From contig JBAIYS010000011.1 of assembly GCA_036763105.1 (NCBI GenBank), positions 40,426 to 104,425 of the forward strand: DNA of 64,000 bases, in the 5' to 3' direction. The stretch comes from Peptococcaceae bacterium 1198_IL3148 (lineage in GTDB: Bacteria > Bacillota > Desulfotomaculia > Desulfotomaculales > Desulfohalotomaculaceae). Below are positions 8,261 to 19,561 of this stretch, piece by piece. The notes under the pieces are model-generated. The model worked only from the letters and a program-made list of their open reading frames with translations. It did no database searches and was not told where the DNA came from. A program made the position numbers and the translations under genes. Each line of letters begins with the position of its first letter. Position 1 is the first letter of the stretch.

Positions 8261-9916
8261 TTGGAAATGACTGTTGCCGAAGCGTTGGTGCGCTGCTTGG
8301 AACTGGAACAAGTGGATAGAGTGTTTGGTTATCCAGGCGGTGCTATTCTCCCTGTTTACGATGTACTATACAAAAATGACCAGATTAAGCATATACTAAC
8401 TCGTCATGAACAGGGGGCAGCCCTTGCCGCCTGCGGGTATGCTAGGGCTACTGGAAAAGTGGGTGTCTGCATGGCCACCTCTGGTCCTGGGGCCACCAAC
8501 TTGGTGACCGGTATTGCCAACGCCTATATGGATTCGATTCCGTTGGTTTGCATTACCGGCCAGGTGTCGACCAGTCAGGTTGGCACCGATGCCTTTCAAG
8601 AAGTAGATATCACCGGCATTACCTTGCCAATTGTAAAGCACAACTATTTATTGAAAGATCCCCATCAACTACCCCAAGTGGTTAAACGGGCCTTTCATAT
8701 TGCGGCCACCGGTAGACCGGGTCCGGTATTAATTGACATCCCCAGGGATGTTCAAGATGTGGTGATAGACTTTGCATATCCGGACAAAGTCTATTTGCCC
8801 GGTTATAAACCAACCTATGAAGGCCATCCGGGACAAATTAGCAATGCGGTGAAGTTGATCAAAAATTGCAGCCGACCGGTAATTTACGCCGGCGGTGGCA
8901 TAATTAATTCCAATGCCAGTGGAGCATTGACTAAATTTGCCGAAACCATTGGCGCTCCGGTGGTGACCACGTTGATGGGTTTGGGCAGCATTCCAGGGGA
9001 GCACCCCTTGTTTATGGGCATGCTGGGCTTGCACGGTGCCCGCTATGCCAACTTGGCCGTTACCAACTGTGATTTGCTAATTGCGGTGGGAGCCAGGTTT
9101 GATGATCGCGTAACCGGAAAAATAGCCGCCTTTGCTCCCAATGCCCAAATTATTCATATTGATATTGATCCGGCAGAAATTAGTAAAAACGTACCCTCTC
9201 ACCTACCCATCGTAGGTGACACAACCCAGGTTTTGCGGGCGTTGCTTAAAAAAGTGAAGCCTAAAGACAACCAAGATTGGTTAGCCCAGATACAAAGGTG
9301 GAAACAACAAAATCCGCTAGACTATCCCCGGGATGGCAAGCTTAAACCACAATATGTAATTGAGCAAATGTACCAGTACACCAAAGGTAACGTGGTGCTA
9401 GCCACCGACGTTGGCCAACACCAAATGTGGGCGGCCCATTACTTTAAGGTTAATGGCCCCAGAAGCTTTGTTACCTCCGGTGGCCTAGGTTGTATGGGCT
9501 TTGGCCTACCCGGTGCCATTGGGGCCCAATTTGGTCGCCCCGACCAAACGGTGGTGCTGGTCACTGGGGATGGCAGTATTCAAATGACCATGAATGAACT
9601 GGGTACCGCCGCAGAGCATCAATTGCCGCTAAAAATATTTATTTTAAACAACCATTGCCTGGGCATGGTACGGCAACTGCAGGAATTTTATTTTGATAAA
9701 CGCTATATAGCGGTAAATTTACCCTTTGACTTGGATTTTGCCGCTTTGGCCCCGCTATATGGCATGAGGGGTTATACCGTCACCAATGAACACCAATTGG
9801 CCGCAGTATTGCCCCAGGTGTTTGACCAACCGGGCGGGGTAATTGTCAACTGTTTGGTGGACCCAGCAGAAAATGTGATGCCCATGGTGATGGCGGGCCA
9901 AGGCATTGGCGACTAA
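8261..9916 (+). CDS. ilvB: Acetolactate synthase large subunit (copy 2)
   Basis: A second full-length ThDP-dependent acetolactate synthase, 551 residues, clearly paralogous to the 5020 gene. Catalytic Glu lies in RHEQGAALAACGYAR (E50), and the ThDP/Mg site is GDGSIQMT...LNNHCLGMVRQLQE. The start is inferred as TTG at 8261, 8 nt after AGGGGG; the in-frame GTG at 8252 overlaps that ribosome site. It has no small-subunit gene of its own and sits between ilvC and leuA with an intercistronic hairpin on each side. It may share IlvH, act without it as a catabolic-type enzyme, or differ in regulation. The sequence does not decide. Confidence 0.9.
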   Translation: MEMTVAEALVRCLELEQVDRVFGYPGGAILPVYDVLYKNDQIKHILTRHEQGAALAACGYARATGKVGVCMATSGPGATNLVTGIANAYMDSIPLVCITGQVSTSQVGTDAFQEVDITGITLPIVKHNYLLKDPHQLPQVVKRAFHIAATGRPGPVLIDIPRDVQDVVIDFAYPDKVYLPGYKPTYEGHPGQISNAVKLIKNCSRPVIYAGGGIINSNASGALTKFAETIGAPVVTTLMGLGSIPGEHPLFMGMLGLHGARYANLAVTNCDLLIAVGARFDDRVTGKIAAFAPNAQIIHIDIDPAEISKNVPSHLPIVGDTTQVLRALLKKVKPKDNQDWLAQIQRWKQQNPLDYPRDGKLKPQYVIEQMYQYTKGNVVLATDVGQHQMWAAHYFKVNGPRSFVTSGGLGCMGFGLPGAIGAQFGRPDQTVVLVTGDGSIQMTMNELGTAAEHQLPLKIFILNNHCLGMVRQLQEFYFDKRYIAVNLPFDLDFAALAPLYGMRGYTVTNEHQLAAVLPQVFDQPGGVIVNCLVDPAENVMPMVMAGQGIGD

Positions 9917-9937
9917 GGCATGATAATTTAAAAACCA

Positions 9938-9965
9938 TTAAGGGCTCAGGTAATTGAGCCCTTAA
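9938..9965 (+). repeat. Intercistronic hairpin between ilvB2 and leuA
   Basis: Perfect 11-bp inverted repeat TTAAGGGCTCA/TGAGCCCTTAA with a 6-nt loop and no T-run after it. It may be a processing or partial-attenuation site between ilv and leu genes. Confidence 0.65.
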
Positions 9966-10027
9966 TAAAAATACTACCTTTAGTGTTAAATATTAACTTA
10001 TTAGTAAAAAGATGAGAGGTGAGGTTG

Positions 10028-11551
10028 TTGTCCAACCGTGTGTATATCTTTGACACCACCCTGCGTGACGGCGAGCAGTCACCCGGTGTCAGTCTAAATA
10101 AAACCGAGAAGGTACAGATTGCCAGGCAGTTGGCTAAAATGGGCATTGATGTGATGGAGGCAGGTTTTCCGGTAACCTCACCGGGAGATTTTGCGGCGGT
10201 GCAGGCAGTGGCCCGGGAAGTAAAGGGGGCATCGGTGGCGGCGTTAGCCAGGGCAAACCTTAATGATATCGATCGCGCTTGGGAAGCCATTAAAGAGGCT
10301 GAGCAACCTAGAATTCACACCTTTATCGCCACCTCAGACATCCACCTGAAATATAAACTGCGCAAAGATCGGCAACAGGTGTTGGAGGCTGCGGTGGCCG
10401 CAGTGAAACACGCCTGTAAGTACACAGCGGACGTGGAGTTTTCGGCCGAAGATGCCTCCCGCTCGGATTTGGATTATCTGTGTCAAGTGCTGGAGGCAGT
10501 GATTGCCGCCGGGGCAAAGGTAGTTAACATACCGGACACTGTGGGCTATAGCACCCCCAAAGAGTTTAATCAATTCATTGCCAGCATAGCTGAGCGGGTG
10601 CCCAACATCGATCGAGCCATTATTAGCGTGCATTGCCATGACGACTTGGGTTTGGCGGTGGCTAACTCGCTGGCAGCGGTTTCTGCCGGAGCCCGGCAGG
10701 TGGAAGGCACCATCAACGGTATTGGTGAGCGGGCCGGTAATGTTGCCCTAGAAGAAGTGATTATGGCGCTGTACACCAGACAGGATCAATTCCAAGTGAC
10801 AACCAGTGCCGTTACCGAAGAAATTTACCGCACCAGCCGGTTGGTGTCCAGCCTGACCGGTATAGCGGTACAGCCCAACAAAGCCATTGTGGGTAAAAAC
10901 GCCTTTGCCCACGAATCGGGCATTCACCAGGATGGTGTGCTGAAGGAACGCACCACCTATGAAATTATGAACCCCACCATGGTGGGTATTTCTCAGAGCA
11001 ACTTGGTTTTAGGTAAACACTCCGGCCGTCATGCCTTTAAAGATCGGTTGATTGAACTGGGTTACCGATTAAACGAAGATGAGTTAAACAAAGCCTTTGT
11101 CCGCTTTAAGGATTTGGCCGATAAGAAAAAAGAAATCAGTGACCAAGACTTGGAAGCCATTGTGGACGAAGAAATTAGAGACTTGCCCAATACCTATGAT
11201 TTGGCCTACCTACACATATCCAGTGGTACTACCATTGTACCGACAGCCACCGTTGGTTTGAAAGTTGAGGATGAACTGATTGAAGAAGCGTCCTGCGGTG
11301 ATGGCCCAGTGGATGCCATTTATAAAGCCATCGATAAAATTACCGGCCTGCACTTAGTGCTGGAAGAATACCGCATTAATGCTGTCACCGGCGGTAAAGA
11401 TGCTTTAGGTGATGTCACGGTGAAACTGCGCAAAGCAGATAACGGTCACATCTTCATCGGTCGCGGCGTCAGCACAGATATTTTGGAGGCCAGTGCCAAG
11501 GCCTATGTTAACGCCAGCAATAAATTGGTTTATAGAAGAGACCAGCAGTAG
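10028..11551 (+). CDS. leuA: 2-isopropylmalate synthase
   Basis: First committed step of leucine synthesis: acetyl-CoA plus 2-ketoisovalerate to 2-isopropylmalate. The protein is 507 residues. The HMGL-like TIM barrel starts with [13 protein letters not shown] (metal and catalytic residues), includes [15 protein letters not shown] (His metal ligands) and NGIGERAGN, and the C-terminal LeuA dimer domain carries leucine feedback control. The start is taken as TTG at 10028, preceded by GAGGTGAG. An in-frame GTG at 10019 overlaps that site. Confidence 0.95.
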   Translation: MSNRVYIFDTTLRDGEQSPGVSLNKTEKVQIARQLAKMGIDVMEAGFPVTSPGDFAAVQAVAREVKGASVAALARANLNDIDRAWEAIKEAEQPRIHTFIATSDIHLKYKLRKDRQQVLEAAVAAVKHACKYTADVEFSAEDASRSDLDYLCQVLEAVIAAGAKVVNIPDTVGYSTPKEFNQFIASIAERVPNIDRAIISVHCHDDLGLAVANSLAAVSAGARQVEGTINGIGERAGNVALEEVIMALYTRQDQFQVTTSAVTEEIYRTSRLVSSLTGIAVQPNKAIVGKNAFAHESGIHQDGVLKERTTYEIMNPTMVGISQSNLVLGKHSGRHAFKDRLIELGYRLNEDELNKAFVRFKDLADKKKEISDQDLEAIVDEEIRDLPNTYDLAYLHISSGTTIVPTATVGLKVEDELIEEASCGDGPVDAIYKAIDKITGLHLVLEEYRINAVTGGKDALGDVTVKLRKADNGHIFIGRGVSTDILEASAKAYVNASNKLVYRRDQQ

Positions 11552-11589
11552 TAAAAAGCAATTATGAATTATAAGGGTGGTAACGAACT

Positions 11590-12852
11590 ATGGGAATGAC
11601 GATAACAGAAAAGATTTTGGCGGCCCATGCCGGCAAAGACTTTGTGGAACCTGGTGAAATGATAAACGCCAAGGTGGATTTGGTTTTAGGTAACGATGTC
11701 ACCGGGCCGGTGGCCATTCAAGAGTTTAATAAAATTGGGGTAGAAAATGTATTTGACAAAGACCGGGTGGCGTTGGTGCCAGACCATTTTGCCCCCAATA
11801 AAGATATAAAATCTGCCGAACTGGTGAAACAACTGCGGGAATTTTCCCAGCAACAGAACATCACCAACTTTTTTGAAATCGGTCGCATGGGCATTGAGCA
11901 CTGCCTATTGCCTGAGCAAGGCTTGGTTGGCCCCGGAGACTTGGTTATTGGCGCCGATTCCCACACTTGTACCTATGGTGCCCTGGGTGCCTTTGCCACC
12001 GGCGTTGGCAGCACCGACTTGGCCGCCGCCATGGCGCTGGGAGAAAGTTGGTTTAAAGTGCCGGAAAGCATCAAATTTGTGTTCTACGGTCAATTGAACC
12101 CTTGGGTGGGGGGCAAAGACCTAATCCTTTACACCATCGGCAAAATTGGTGTGGACGGTGCCCGCTATAAAGCGATGGAATTCACCGGTCCGGTAATTCA
12201 AGAACTCTCTATGGATGGCCGCTTCACCATGTGCAACATGGCCATTGAAGCCGGCGGTAAAAACGGTATCATTGAGCCCGATGACAAGGTTAAGGCCTAT
12301 GTGGAGAGTCGGGCTAAGCGCCCATATCAGTTCTACACCAGCGACCCAGATGCCAAATACAGCGAAGTGTACGAATTTGACGTCAGCAAAATTGAGCCCC
12401 AGGTGGCTTTCCCCCACCTGCCGGAGAATACCAAACCAATTAGTGAAGCGGTGGGTGTAGAAATTCAACAGGCAGTAATTGGTTCTTGCACCAACGGCCG
12501 CATGGATGACCTGCGTTTGGCGGCCCAAGTGCTGAAGGGCAACAAAGTTAACAAGAGCGTGCGCCTGTTAATTTTCCCCGGCACCCAGGAGATCTACAAG
12601 CAAGCCATGCGGGAAGGCTTGATGGACATATTTATCGATGCCGGTGCAGCAGTGAGTACCCCCACCTGTGGTCCTTGCTTAGGTGGCCACATGGGTATTT
12701 TGGCTAAGGGCGAGCGGGCCATTGCCACCACCAACCGCAACTTTGTTGGTCGGATGGGACACCCCGAAAGTGAAGTTTACCTGTCCAACCCAGCGGTGGC
12801 AGCCGCCTCTGCCATACTGGGACGAATCGCCAAACCAGAGGAGGTGCTGTAA
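11590..12852 (+). CDS. leuC: 3-isopropylmalate dehydratase large subunit
   Basis: Aconitase-family [4Fe-4S] enzyme that isomerises 2- to 3-isopropylmalate together with LeuD. The 420-residue length is that of the bacterial/archaeal short LeuC type. Cluster cysteines are visible in VIGSCTNGR and in [11 protein letters not shown]; the substrate motif [21 protein letters not shown] is also present. The ATG at 11590 follows AAGGGTGG. ATG 11596 is an alternative. The stop abuts the leuD start. Confidence 0.96.
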   Translation: MGMTITEKILAAHAGKDFVEPGEMINAKVDLVLGNDVTGPVAIQEFNKIGVENVFDKDRVALVPDHFAPNKDIKSAELVKQLREFSQQQNITNFFEIGRMGIEHCLLPEQGLVGPGDLVIGADSHTCTYGALGAFATGVGSTDLAAAMALGESWFKVPESIKFVFYGQLNPWVGGKDLILYTIGKIGVDGARYKAMEFTGPVIQELSMDGRFTMCNMAIEAGGKNGIIEPDDKVKAYVESRAKRPYQFYTSDPDAKYSEVYEFDVSKIEPQVAFPHLPENTKPISEAVGVEIQQAVIGSCTNGRMDDLRLAAQVLKGNKVNKSVRLLIFPGTQEIYKQAMREGLMDIFIDAGAAVSTPTCGPCLGGHMGILAKGERAIATTNRNFVGRMGHPESEVYLSNPAVAAASAILGRIAKPEEVL

Positions 12853-13347
12853 ATGAAACTAAATGGAGCAGCATGGAAATTTGGTAACGACATTGACACC
12901 GACGTAATTATTCCGGCCCGCCACCTAAACGCCCCCGATCCGGCGGAATTGGCTAAACACTGCATGGAAGACGGTGACCCGGACTTTTACAAGAAAATTT
13001 CCCCCGGGGACATCATTGTGGCCGGCAAAAACTTTGGTTGTGGCAGTTCCCGGGAACACGCCCCGATAGCCATTAAAGCGGCGGGACTATCCTGCGTCAT
13101 TGCCAAGTCCTTTGCCCGGATATTCTATCGCAATGCCTTTAACATCGGTTTGCCAATATTTGAATGTGCCGAAGCGGCAGAAAAAATTGAAGCCGGCGAT
13201 AAATTGGAAGTGGATGCAGACAGCGGGCTTATTAAAAACCTAACTAAAAATGAGACCTATCAAGCCACCCCGGTGCCTGATTTTATGCAACAAATTATTG
13301 GCGCCGGCGGACTGATTAAGTATGTGCAGAAAAGGGTGAACAAGTAA
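12853..13347 (+). CDS. leuD: 3-isopropylmalate dehydratase small subunit
   Basis: Swivel-domain partner of LeuC, 164 residues. Typical motifs are [30 protein letters not shown] and [16 protein letters not shown]. It starts immediately after the leuC stop, and its TAA overlaps the leuB ATG by one base, so translation of leuC, leuD and leuB is probably coupled. Confidence 0.96.
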   Translation: MKLNGAAWKFGNDIDTDVIIPARHLNAPDPAELAKHCMEDGDPDFYKKISPGDIIVAGKNFGCGSSREHAPIAIKAAGLSCVIAKSFARIFYRNAFNIGLPIFECAEAAEKIEAGDKLEVDADSGLIKNLTKNETYQATPVPDFMQQIIGAGGLIKYVQKRVNK

Positions 13348-14417
13348 TGTTTAAAATAGCGGTGTTGGCTGGCGATGGCATCGGTCAAGAAATAGTGCCG
13401 GCAGCGGTGGCAGTATTAAAGGTGGTGGCTAAAAAATACCACCACGAATTTCAATTTGTGGAGGGTTTAATCGGCGGCAGCGCCTACGATGCCGTGGGTA
13501 ACCCGCTGCCGGAGGAAACTTTAACCCTTTGCAACAACAGCGATGCAGTACTGTTGGGGGCGGTGGGGGGACCCAAGTGGGATAATCTGCCCTCTCACCT
13601 GCGGCCCGAAGTGGGGGCGTTGCTGCCGTTAAGAAAAGGGTTGGGACTTTACGCCAACCTGCGCCCGGTGCAGGTGTTCCCTGAACTGGCCGAAGCATCC
13701 ACCTTGAAGGAAGAGGTGGTGTCTGGTTTAGATGTGCTGATGGTGCGGGAACTGACCGGCGGCCTCTACTTTGGCGAAAAGAAAAAGGAAGAAATTGCCG
13801 AGGGTTATCGGGTGGTGGATACGTTGGTTTACACCACCCCGGAAATTGAACGGGTGGCCAAACTGGCCTTTGAACTGGCCCAAAAGCGCAGCGGTAAAGT
13901 GACCTCGGTGGATAAAGCTAACGTTTTAGAATCCTCCAGACACTGGCGGGAGGTGGTTAACGGCCTGGCCGCAGCTTACCCCGGGGTGGAATTAAACCAC
14001 CTGTATGTGGATAACTGTGCCATGCAGTTGGTGCGCAACCCCAAACAATTTGACGTGTTGGTAACGGAAAACATGTTTGGTGACATACTGACCGACTTGG
14101 CAGCCCAACTGACGGGCTCCATTGGCATGTTGCCTTCGGCCAGCGTTGGCGGCAACGTCAGCCTGTACGAACCAATTCACGGATCAGCGCCGGACATTGC
14201 CGGCCAGGATATAGCTAACCCACTGGCCACCATTTTATCCGCTGCCATGATGCTGCGTTTGAGCTTTAACTTAGATGAAGCCGCCCAAGCGGTTGAGCAG
14301 GCGGTGGCCAAAGTGCTGCAAAAGGGCTATCGCACCGGAGATATTATGCAACCGGGCATGAAACCGGTGGGTACTAAAGAAATAACTGAATTAGTAATTA
14401 AAGAGCTAGAAGCTTAA
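13347..14417 (+). CDS. leuB: 3-isopropylmalate dehydrogenase
   Basis: NAD-dependent oxidative decarboxylase forming 2-ketoisocaproate, 356 residues. Recognisable parts are the N-terminal [49 protein letters not shown], the Asp-rich metal site ([19 protein letters not shown]) and the NAD site [17 protein letters not shown]. It overlaps leuD by one base. Confidence 0.97.
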   Translation: MFKIAVLAGDGIGQEIVPAAVAVLKVVAKKYHHEFQFVEGLIGGSAYDAVGNPLPEETLTLCNNSDAVLLGAVGGPKWDNLPSHLRPEVGALLPLRKGLGLYANLRPVQVFPELAEASTLKEEVVSGLDVLMVRELTGGLYFGEKKKEEIAEGYRVVDTLVYTTPEIERVAKLAFELAQKRSGKVTSVDKANVLESSRHWREVVNGLAAAYPGVELNHLYVDNCAMQLVRNPKQFDVLVTENMFGDILTDLAAQLTGSIGMLPSASVGGNVSLYEPIHGSAPDIAGQDIANPLATILSAAMMLRLSFNLDEAAQAVEQAVAKVLQKGYRTGDIMQPGMKPVGTKEITELVIKELEA

Positions 14418-14438
14418 TATAGCACGGGAGTGATTGGC

Positions 14439-16001
14439 GTGCCCAAGGTACAGATATATGATACAACCCTGCGAGATGGCACCCAGGGTGAAGGAATTTC
14501 ATTATCGGTGGATGATAAAATAAAAATCGCCTTAAAGCTGGATGCCATGGGTTTCCACTATATAGAGGGCGGATGGCCTGGGTCTAACCCTAAGGATATG
14601 GAGTTCTTTGCGCGCATTAAAGACTACCCTTTAACCACCGCCCAAGTAACCGCCTTTGGTTGCACCAGAAAGCCCAATGTGGCAGTGGCGGAGGATGCCA
14701 ATATTAAGGCGTTGTTGGAATCCGGGGTACAGGTGGCCACCATCTTTGGCAAATCATGGGACTTTCATGTTACAGATGCACTAAATACGACGTTGGCAGA
14801 AAACTTAGCCATGATTGAAGAATCAGTTGGTTACCTTAAAGGCCAAGGCCTAACCGTTTTTTACGATGCAGAACACTTTTTTGACGGTTATAAAGCTAAC
14901 CGTAAGTATGCACTGGCTACACTGGAGGCAGCAGAGCGGGGTGGTGCCGACACCATTATTCTCTGTGATACCAACGGTGGTACAATGCCCACTGAAATTA
15001 CCGAAACCATCGCAGATGTTAAAAACTATATAAATGTACCCCTGGGTATTCACGCCCATAACGATTGCGAGCTGGCGGTGGCCAATTCACTGTTGGCAGT
15101 GCAGGCCGGCGTCACCCAAGTGCAGGGTACGGTCAATGGTTATGGTGAGCGCACCGGCAATGCCAACCTGTGCTCAATTATTCCCAATTTGGCCTTTAAA
15201 TATGGTGTTGATAGCATTCCAGCGGATAATTTAGTGCATCTAACGGAAATGTCCCGCTATGTGGACGAAGTGGCCAACGTTAACCCCAACCCCCATCAGG
15301 CATATGTGGGCGCCACTGCCTTTGCCCACAAAGGTGGTATTCATGTCAGCGCGCTGTTAAAGGACGCCGCCACCTATGAACATATTCAGCCGGAACTGGT
15401 GGGCAACAGTCGGCGGGTACTGGTTTCGGAGCTATCCGGTAAATCTAATCTGCTATACAAATTTAAAGAAATGAATTTTGATGTAGATAAGCAAAATCCC
15501 GAGAGCCGCAAACTATTGGAACAGATTAAAGACTTGGAAAGTAAAGGCTATCAATTTGAAGGGGCCGAGGGTTCCTTTGAACTGCTGATGCACAAAGCCT
15601 TTGATGATAGTTATCGCCAACCCTTCTCGTTGGAAAGCATGCGTTTAATTTTAGAGTTGAAGGAGGACCAGCCGGTACAGTCGGAAGCGGTGATTAAAAT
15701 GAAGGTAAAGGATGAAGTGGTGCACACCGCAGCCGAAGGGAACGGCCCCGTTAACGCACTGGACAACGCCCTCAGAAAAGCATTGGAAGAGATCTACCCC
15801 CGGGTGAAGAAAATGAAACTCAACGACTACAAAGTTAGGGTGCTGGATGAACAGGCTGGCACCGAATCCCTGGTTAGAGTGTTAATTGAGACCGGTGACG
15901 GCAAAGGCTCCTGGAGTACCGTCGGGGTATCCACAAACATTATCGAAGCCAGTTGGCAAGCGCTGGTGGACAGTATGGCCTATGGTTTGCTAAAGGAATA
16001 G
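14439..16001 (+). CDS. cimA: (R)-citramalate synthase
   Basis: Condenses pyruvate and acetyl-CoA to citramalate. LeuCD and LeuB then convert this to 2-ketobutyrate, giving isoleucine without threonine deaminase. About 520 residues: an HMGL-like barrel with [31 protein letters not shown] and [11 protein letters not shown], and a C-terminal LeuA-type regulatory domain. The DGTQGEG signature separates it from isopropylmalate synthase (DGEQSPG). The start GTG at 14439 has GGGAG 8 nt upstream. It is the last gene before a strong terminator, and no ilvA is seen in the window. Confidence 0.92.
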   Translation: MPKVQIYDTTLRDGTQGEGISLSVDDKIKIALKLDAMGFHYIEGGWPGSNPKDMEFFARIKDYPLTTAQVTAFGCTRKPNVAVAEDANIKALLESGVQVATIFGKSWDFHVTDALNTTLAENLAMIEESVGYLKGQGLTVFYDAEHFFDGYKANRKYALATLEAAERGGADTIILCDTNGGTMPTEITETIADVKNYINVPLGIHAHNDCELAVANSLLAVQAGVTQVQGTVNGYGERTGNANLCSIIPNLAFKYGVDSIPADNLVHLTEMSRYVDEVANVNPNPHQAYVGATAFAHKGGIHVSALLKDAATYEHIQPELVGNSRRVLVSELSGKSNLLYKFKEMNFDVDKQNPESRKLLEQIKDLESKGYQFEGAEGSFELLMHKAFDDSYRQPFSLESMRLILELKEDQPVQSEAVIKMKVKDEVVHTAAEGNGPVNALDNALRKALEEIYPRVKKMKLNDYKVRVLDEQAGTESLVRVLIETGDGKGSWSTVGVSTNIIEASWQALVDSMAYGLLKE

Positions 16002-16005
16002 GGCA

Positions 16006-16057
16006 AAATGCGACAAGGGGAGTGGAGGTATGTTATTCTCCTTGTCGCATTTTTTTA
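16006..16057 (+). terminator. Terminator of the ilv-leu operon
   Basis: Long inverted repeat AAATGCGACAAGG...CCTTGTCGCATTT followed by a T-run, starting 5 nt after the cimA stop. Confidence 0.9.
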
Positions 16058-16093
16058 GTACTTTAGACCTAGATTTTAACTGCCAATTTCTAA

Positions 16094-16122
16094 TTGCCAG
16101 CGGCACTAAAAAAAGGGATAAT
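16094..16122 (+). promoter_or_regulatory. Candidate promoter for cdaA
   Basis: TTGCCA (16094-16099), a 17-bp spacer and GATAAT (16117-16122), 65 bp before the cdaA start. Confidence 0.45.
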
Positions 16123-16186
16123 AATAAATAGATAGAATTGTTTTAAATGCAAGCTGGGTAGGATATATGGGAAGGGAGGGTGCACC

Positions 16187-17014
16187 TTGCTAGAGCAACT
16201 GCAGGCGATAAATTTGGCACCATTTAATCTAATCAGCATATTGGACATTGCCATAGTTGCCTTGGTTTTGTACAAGCTAATGCTCGTCATTAGGGGCACC
16301 CGAGCAGTGCAGTTAATTAAGGGTATTGTGGTACTGTTGATAGCTACCACCATTACCAGTTGGTTTCATTTGGATACCATCAATTGGCTGTTGCGTCAGA
16401 CCATGACCGCTTTGGTGGTGGCTTTACCCATTGTATTTCAGCCTGAATTGCGCCGAGCTCTGGAACAACTGGGGCGGGGCAAATTTTTTGCTCGCCAAAT
16501 AACCCTTTTGGAAGAAGAAGATAAAAGTCGCATGATCACTGAAGTGGTGCGGGCGGTGCAGGTGTTATCAAAAAATAACATTGGTGCTTTAATAGTTATC
16601 GAGCGGGTTACCGGCTTAGAGGAATATATTGATACCGGCATTAAAATTGATGGCATGGTGTCATCGGAATTTTTAATTAACCTTTTTATTCCCAAAACCC
16701 CCTTGCATGATGGGGCATGCATTATCAGAGGGGACAGAATAGCAGCGGCGGCTTGTTTTTTGCCCCTTACCGATGCGGAGTTGGATCATGAACTGGGTAC
16801 CCGACACCGGGCGGGCATCGGCGTTACCGAGTATTCCGATGCTATGACGGTGATTGTTTCGGAAGAAACCGGTCAAATTTCGCTGGCTCAAGAGGGAGAA
16901 TTATTCAAGGCTTTGGATGAAACATCCCTTAAACAACGGCTAACAGAAGGTTTGCAACCAAAAGCGACACCATCCCTCACTAATTTTTGGAATAAAGCCG
17001 GAGGTAGCCAATGA
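16187..17014 (+). CDS. cdaA: Diadenylate cyclase CdaA
   Basis: Membrane-bound synthase of the second messenger c-di-AMP, 275 residues. Three N-terminal membrane helices (about 15-35, 40-58 and 70-86) precede the DAC domain with the catalytic DGA (175-177, in PLHDGACIIRGDRI) and GTRHR (204-208). The start is TTG, 6 nt after GGGAGGG. It overlaps cdaR by 4 bases, which matches the conserved Firmicute order cdaA-cdaR-glmM. Confidence 0.95.
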   Translation: MLEQLQAINLAPFNLISILDIAIVALVLYKLMLVIRGTRAVQLIKGIVVLLIATTITSWFHLDTINWLLRQTMTALVVALPIVFQPELRRALEQLGRGKFFARQITLLEEEDKSRMITEVVRAVQVLSKNNIGALIVIERVTGLEEYIDTGIKIDGMVSSEFLINLFIPKTPLHDGACIIRGDRIAAAACFLPLTDAELDHELGTRHRAGIGVTEYSDAMTVIVSEETGQISLAQEGELFKALDETSLKQRLTEGLQPKATPSLTNFWNKAGGSQ

Positions 17015-17991
17015 AAGCAACAAATTTAAAATCTGTGTCATGGCGGAGATACTCACTAATGGTTATCTCGGTATTGATTGCCACATTGCTATGGCTGTAT
17101 GTAAACAACATCCAGTATCCGCCCCAAGAACGGGAATTTAGAATAAATTTACAAGCATCTGGCCTGCCGGAGGGTATGGTGGTTGAAGATATGCCGGAGC
17201 GGGTCAGTGTGCGGGTGCAGTCCAGTGGCACTTCGGTGAATGGGTTAAATGCCGATGATTTTAAAGCCACAGTGGATCTAAGCCAGGTTAAGATAGGCGA
17301 GAATAAACTAACCGTTGATGTCAGTACCCCGCTGAATGTCAACATTACCGCCGTTAATCCCAAACAGATTACCGTATCGGTGGATAAATCTATTCAAAAA
17401 CAATTGCCCGTCAAATTATTTTTACGGGGCGACCCCCAGCCGGGTTTCACAGCGGGCGAACCGGTGTTGGTGCCCAAAGCAGTGTTGGCCAGCGGCCCCA
17501 GTAAAGTATTAAACAACATTGATGAAGTGCCGGTGACTATGGATGTGGAGGGGGCCAGCCATAATCTTGACTACACGCTGCCGTTGGCACTGCAACAATC
17601 GGGAATTCGGCTTTCTCCAGAGGTTGTGCGGGTGGTGGTGCCCATTAACATTAGCGTACCCTTTAAAGCGGTGCCAGTAAAGATAAACACCAGTGGAACG
17701 TTGCCCGAAGGTTACGAACTGGTCAGCACCTCGGTAAAACCACTGGCGGCCACAGTGTATGCACCGGGGGGAGTATTGGCTCAGATTAGTGAGGTAAGTA
17801 CCAAAGGCATCAACCTGAGCAATGTTAACGGCAACATCAGACGGACGGTGGATTTACAATTGCCCCAAGGGGCAGCTTTGTTGCAACCGGACCAAGTGGA
17901 GGTTACCATTGAGGTTAAACAAAAACCTGTACCACCACCAGAGGAACAACCCCCCACAGAAGAAGAACCTGTTGAGGAACCAACAGATTAA
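17011..17991 (+). CDS. cdaR: CdaA regulator, YbbR-domain protein
   Basis: Modulates CdaA activity from the outer face of the membrane in characterised Firmicutes. The 326 residues have an N-terminal transmembrane anchor (about 13-30, SLMVISVLIATLLWLYVNN), repeated YbbR domains (segments such as ERVSVRVQSSGTSVNGL and PVKLFLRGDPQPG), and a C-terminal Pro/Glu tail (PPPEEQPPTEEEPVEEP). Its ATG overlaps the cdaA stop. A short terminator follows. Confidence 0.92.
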   Translation: MKATNLKSVSWRRYSLMVISVLIATLLWLYVNNIQYPPQEREFRINLQASGLPEGMVVEDMPERVSVRVQSSGTSVNGLNADDFKATVDLSQVKIGENKLTVDVSTPLNVNITAVNPKQITVSVDKSIQKQLPVKLFLRGDPQPGFTAGEPVLVPKAVLASGPSKVLNNIDEVPVTMDVEGASHNLDYTLPLALQQSGIRLSPEVVRVVVPINISVPFKAVPVKINTSGTLPEGYELVSTSVKPLAATVYAPGGVLAQISEVSTKGINLSNVNGNIRRTVDLQLPQGAALLQPDQVEVTIEVKQKPVPPPEEQPPTEEEPVEEPTD

Positions 17992-17995
17992 AACT

Positions 17996-18019
17996 AAAGG
18001 CTCAGTTTTGGGCCTTTTT
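17996..18019 (+). terminator. Terminator after cdaR
   Basis: AAAGGC/GCCTTT hairpin with T-rich tail just past the cdaR stop. The stem is short, so it may be partial. Confidence 0.6.
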
Positions 18020-18165
18020 CTTTATTTAAAAGGCAAGTGTTAAAATCAGGGATTAACGCTGATCTACCAGAGGACATATAATAAAAATTGACAATACAAA
18101 AAGCTACAAGTATAATTACGGTGATTTGTTGTGTCTATAACCAAACAAGAAAGAGGCGGAAATTT

Positions 18166-19503
18166 ATGGCGAAACTTTTTGGTACCGATGGAGTTAGGGG
18201 AGTGGCCAATCGCCAGCTGACCCCGGAACTGGCATTTAAACTTGGTCGAGCCGGTGCTTACGCTTTAACTGATCAAGGTGATGTGCCTAAAATAGTAATT
18301 GGTCGCGACACCAGAATTTCTGGCGATATGCTGGAGGCAGCCTTAGTGGCTGGCATTTGTTCAGTGGGGGTGGACGTTTATAAGGTGGGAGTAATGCCCA
18401 CACCGGCCATTGCCTTTTTAACCAAAGAACTGGGGGCCACCGCTGGAGTGGTGATTTCGGCCTCCCATAACCCAGTGGAGGACAATGGTATTAAATTCTT
18501 TGGTCCCAGTGGCTACAAACTGTCCGATCACATTGAAGAACAAATTGAAACGATGGTAATGCAAAGGGATGTTAATTACCCTGTTCCCGTAGCTGGAGAA
18601 TTGGGACGGGTGTATAGAATTAGCGATGCCATGGATAGATATGTTAAACATACCTGCAGCACCATCAATGTCGACTTAACCGGCTTAAAAATAGTTGTGG
18701 ACTGTGCCAATGGTGCTGCTTACCAAGTGGCTCCCCAGGTTTATGCCCAACTGGGTGCCGAAGTAATACCCATTTACAACACACCGGATGGCGTGAACAT
18801 CAATGCTGATTGTGGTTCTACCCACCCAGAAATGCTGATGAAAAAAGTGATCGAATACGGAGCCGACTTGGGTTTGGCCCACGATGGTGATGCCGACAGA
18901 GTGCTGGCGGTAGACAATAACGGCCAATTGGTGGATGGCGACCACATTATGGTGATTTGTGCCAAACACTTAAAAGAGAAAGGCATGTTACCGCTAGATA
19001 CCGTGGTGGTAACGGTAATGAGTAACCTTGGCCTGCATACCGCCCTAAAAAACAGTGGCATTAACGTAGTGGAAACTAAAGTGGGTGACCGTTACGTAAT
19101 GGAAAAACTGTTGGCAACCGGTGCCACCCTGGGCGGCGAACAATCTGGACATATCATCTTTTTAGATCACAATACCACCGGTGACGGTGTGGCCACTGCC
19201 TTGCAACTGTTGGCGGTAGTTAAAGAAACCGGTAAACCGCTGTCAGAGTTGGCCCGTCAAATGGAGCAGTATCCACAACTGTTGCAAAACGTGCGGGTTA
19301 GCGATAAAAATCAAGTGATGAACAGCAAACAACTGAAGGATGCCATTGCTGAGGCCGAGCAGTATTTAGCGGGCGAAGGCCGTATATTAGTGCGTCCGTC
19401 TGGTACCGAACCACTGGTGCGGGTAATGGCTGAGGCTAAGGATCAAGCTAAACTGCAGCAAGTGGTGGAAAAACTGGTATCGGTGGTAGAACAACTTAGT
19501 TAA
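18166..19503 (+). CDS. glmM: Phosphoglucosamine mutase
   Basis: Interconverts glucosamine-6-phosphate and glucosamine-1-phosphate for UDP-GlcNAc and peptidoglycan. The 445 residues start [15 protein letters not shown]. The phospho-serine motif is [12 protein letters not shown] (S100), the Mg site DGDADR, and the C-terminal phosphate site [12 protein letters not shown]. An in-frame TTG at 18088 would add 26 unrelated residues, so ATG 18166 (after AGAGGCGG) is used. GlmM binds CdaA in other Firmicutes, consistent with its place beside cdaAR. Confidence 0.97.
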   Translation: MAKLFGTDGVRGVANRQLTPELAFKLGRAGAYALTDQGDVPKIVIGRDTRISGDMLEAALVAGICSVGVDVYKVGVMPTPAIAFLTKELGATAGVVISASHNPVEDNGIKFFGPSGYKLSDHIEEQIETMVMQRDVNYPVPVAGELGRVYRISDAMDRYVKHTCSTINVDLTGLKIVVDCANGAAYQVAPQVYAQLGAEVIPIYNTPDGVNINADCGSTHPEMLMKKVIEYGADLGLAHDGDADRVLAVDNNGQLVDGDHIMVICAKHLKEKGMLPLDTVVVTVMSNLGLHTALKNSGINVVETKVGDRYVMEKLLATGATLGGEQSGHIIFLDHNTTGDGVATALQLLAVVKETGKPLSELARQMEQYPQLLQNVRVSDKNQVMNSKQLKDAIAEAEQYLAGEGRILVRPSGTEPLVRVMAEAKDQAKLQQVVEKLVSVVEQLS

Positions 19504-19561
19504 GGGGGTGATTGCTGGAATAGCTTAAATGATTTATCTCAGGACAACTGAATAATGTCAA

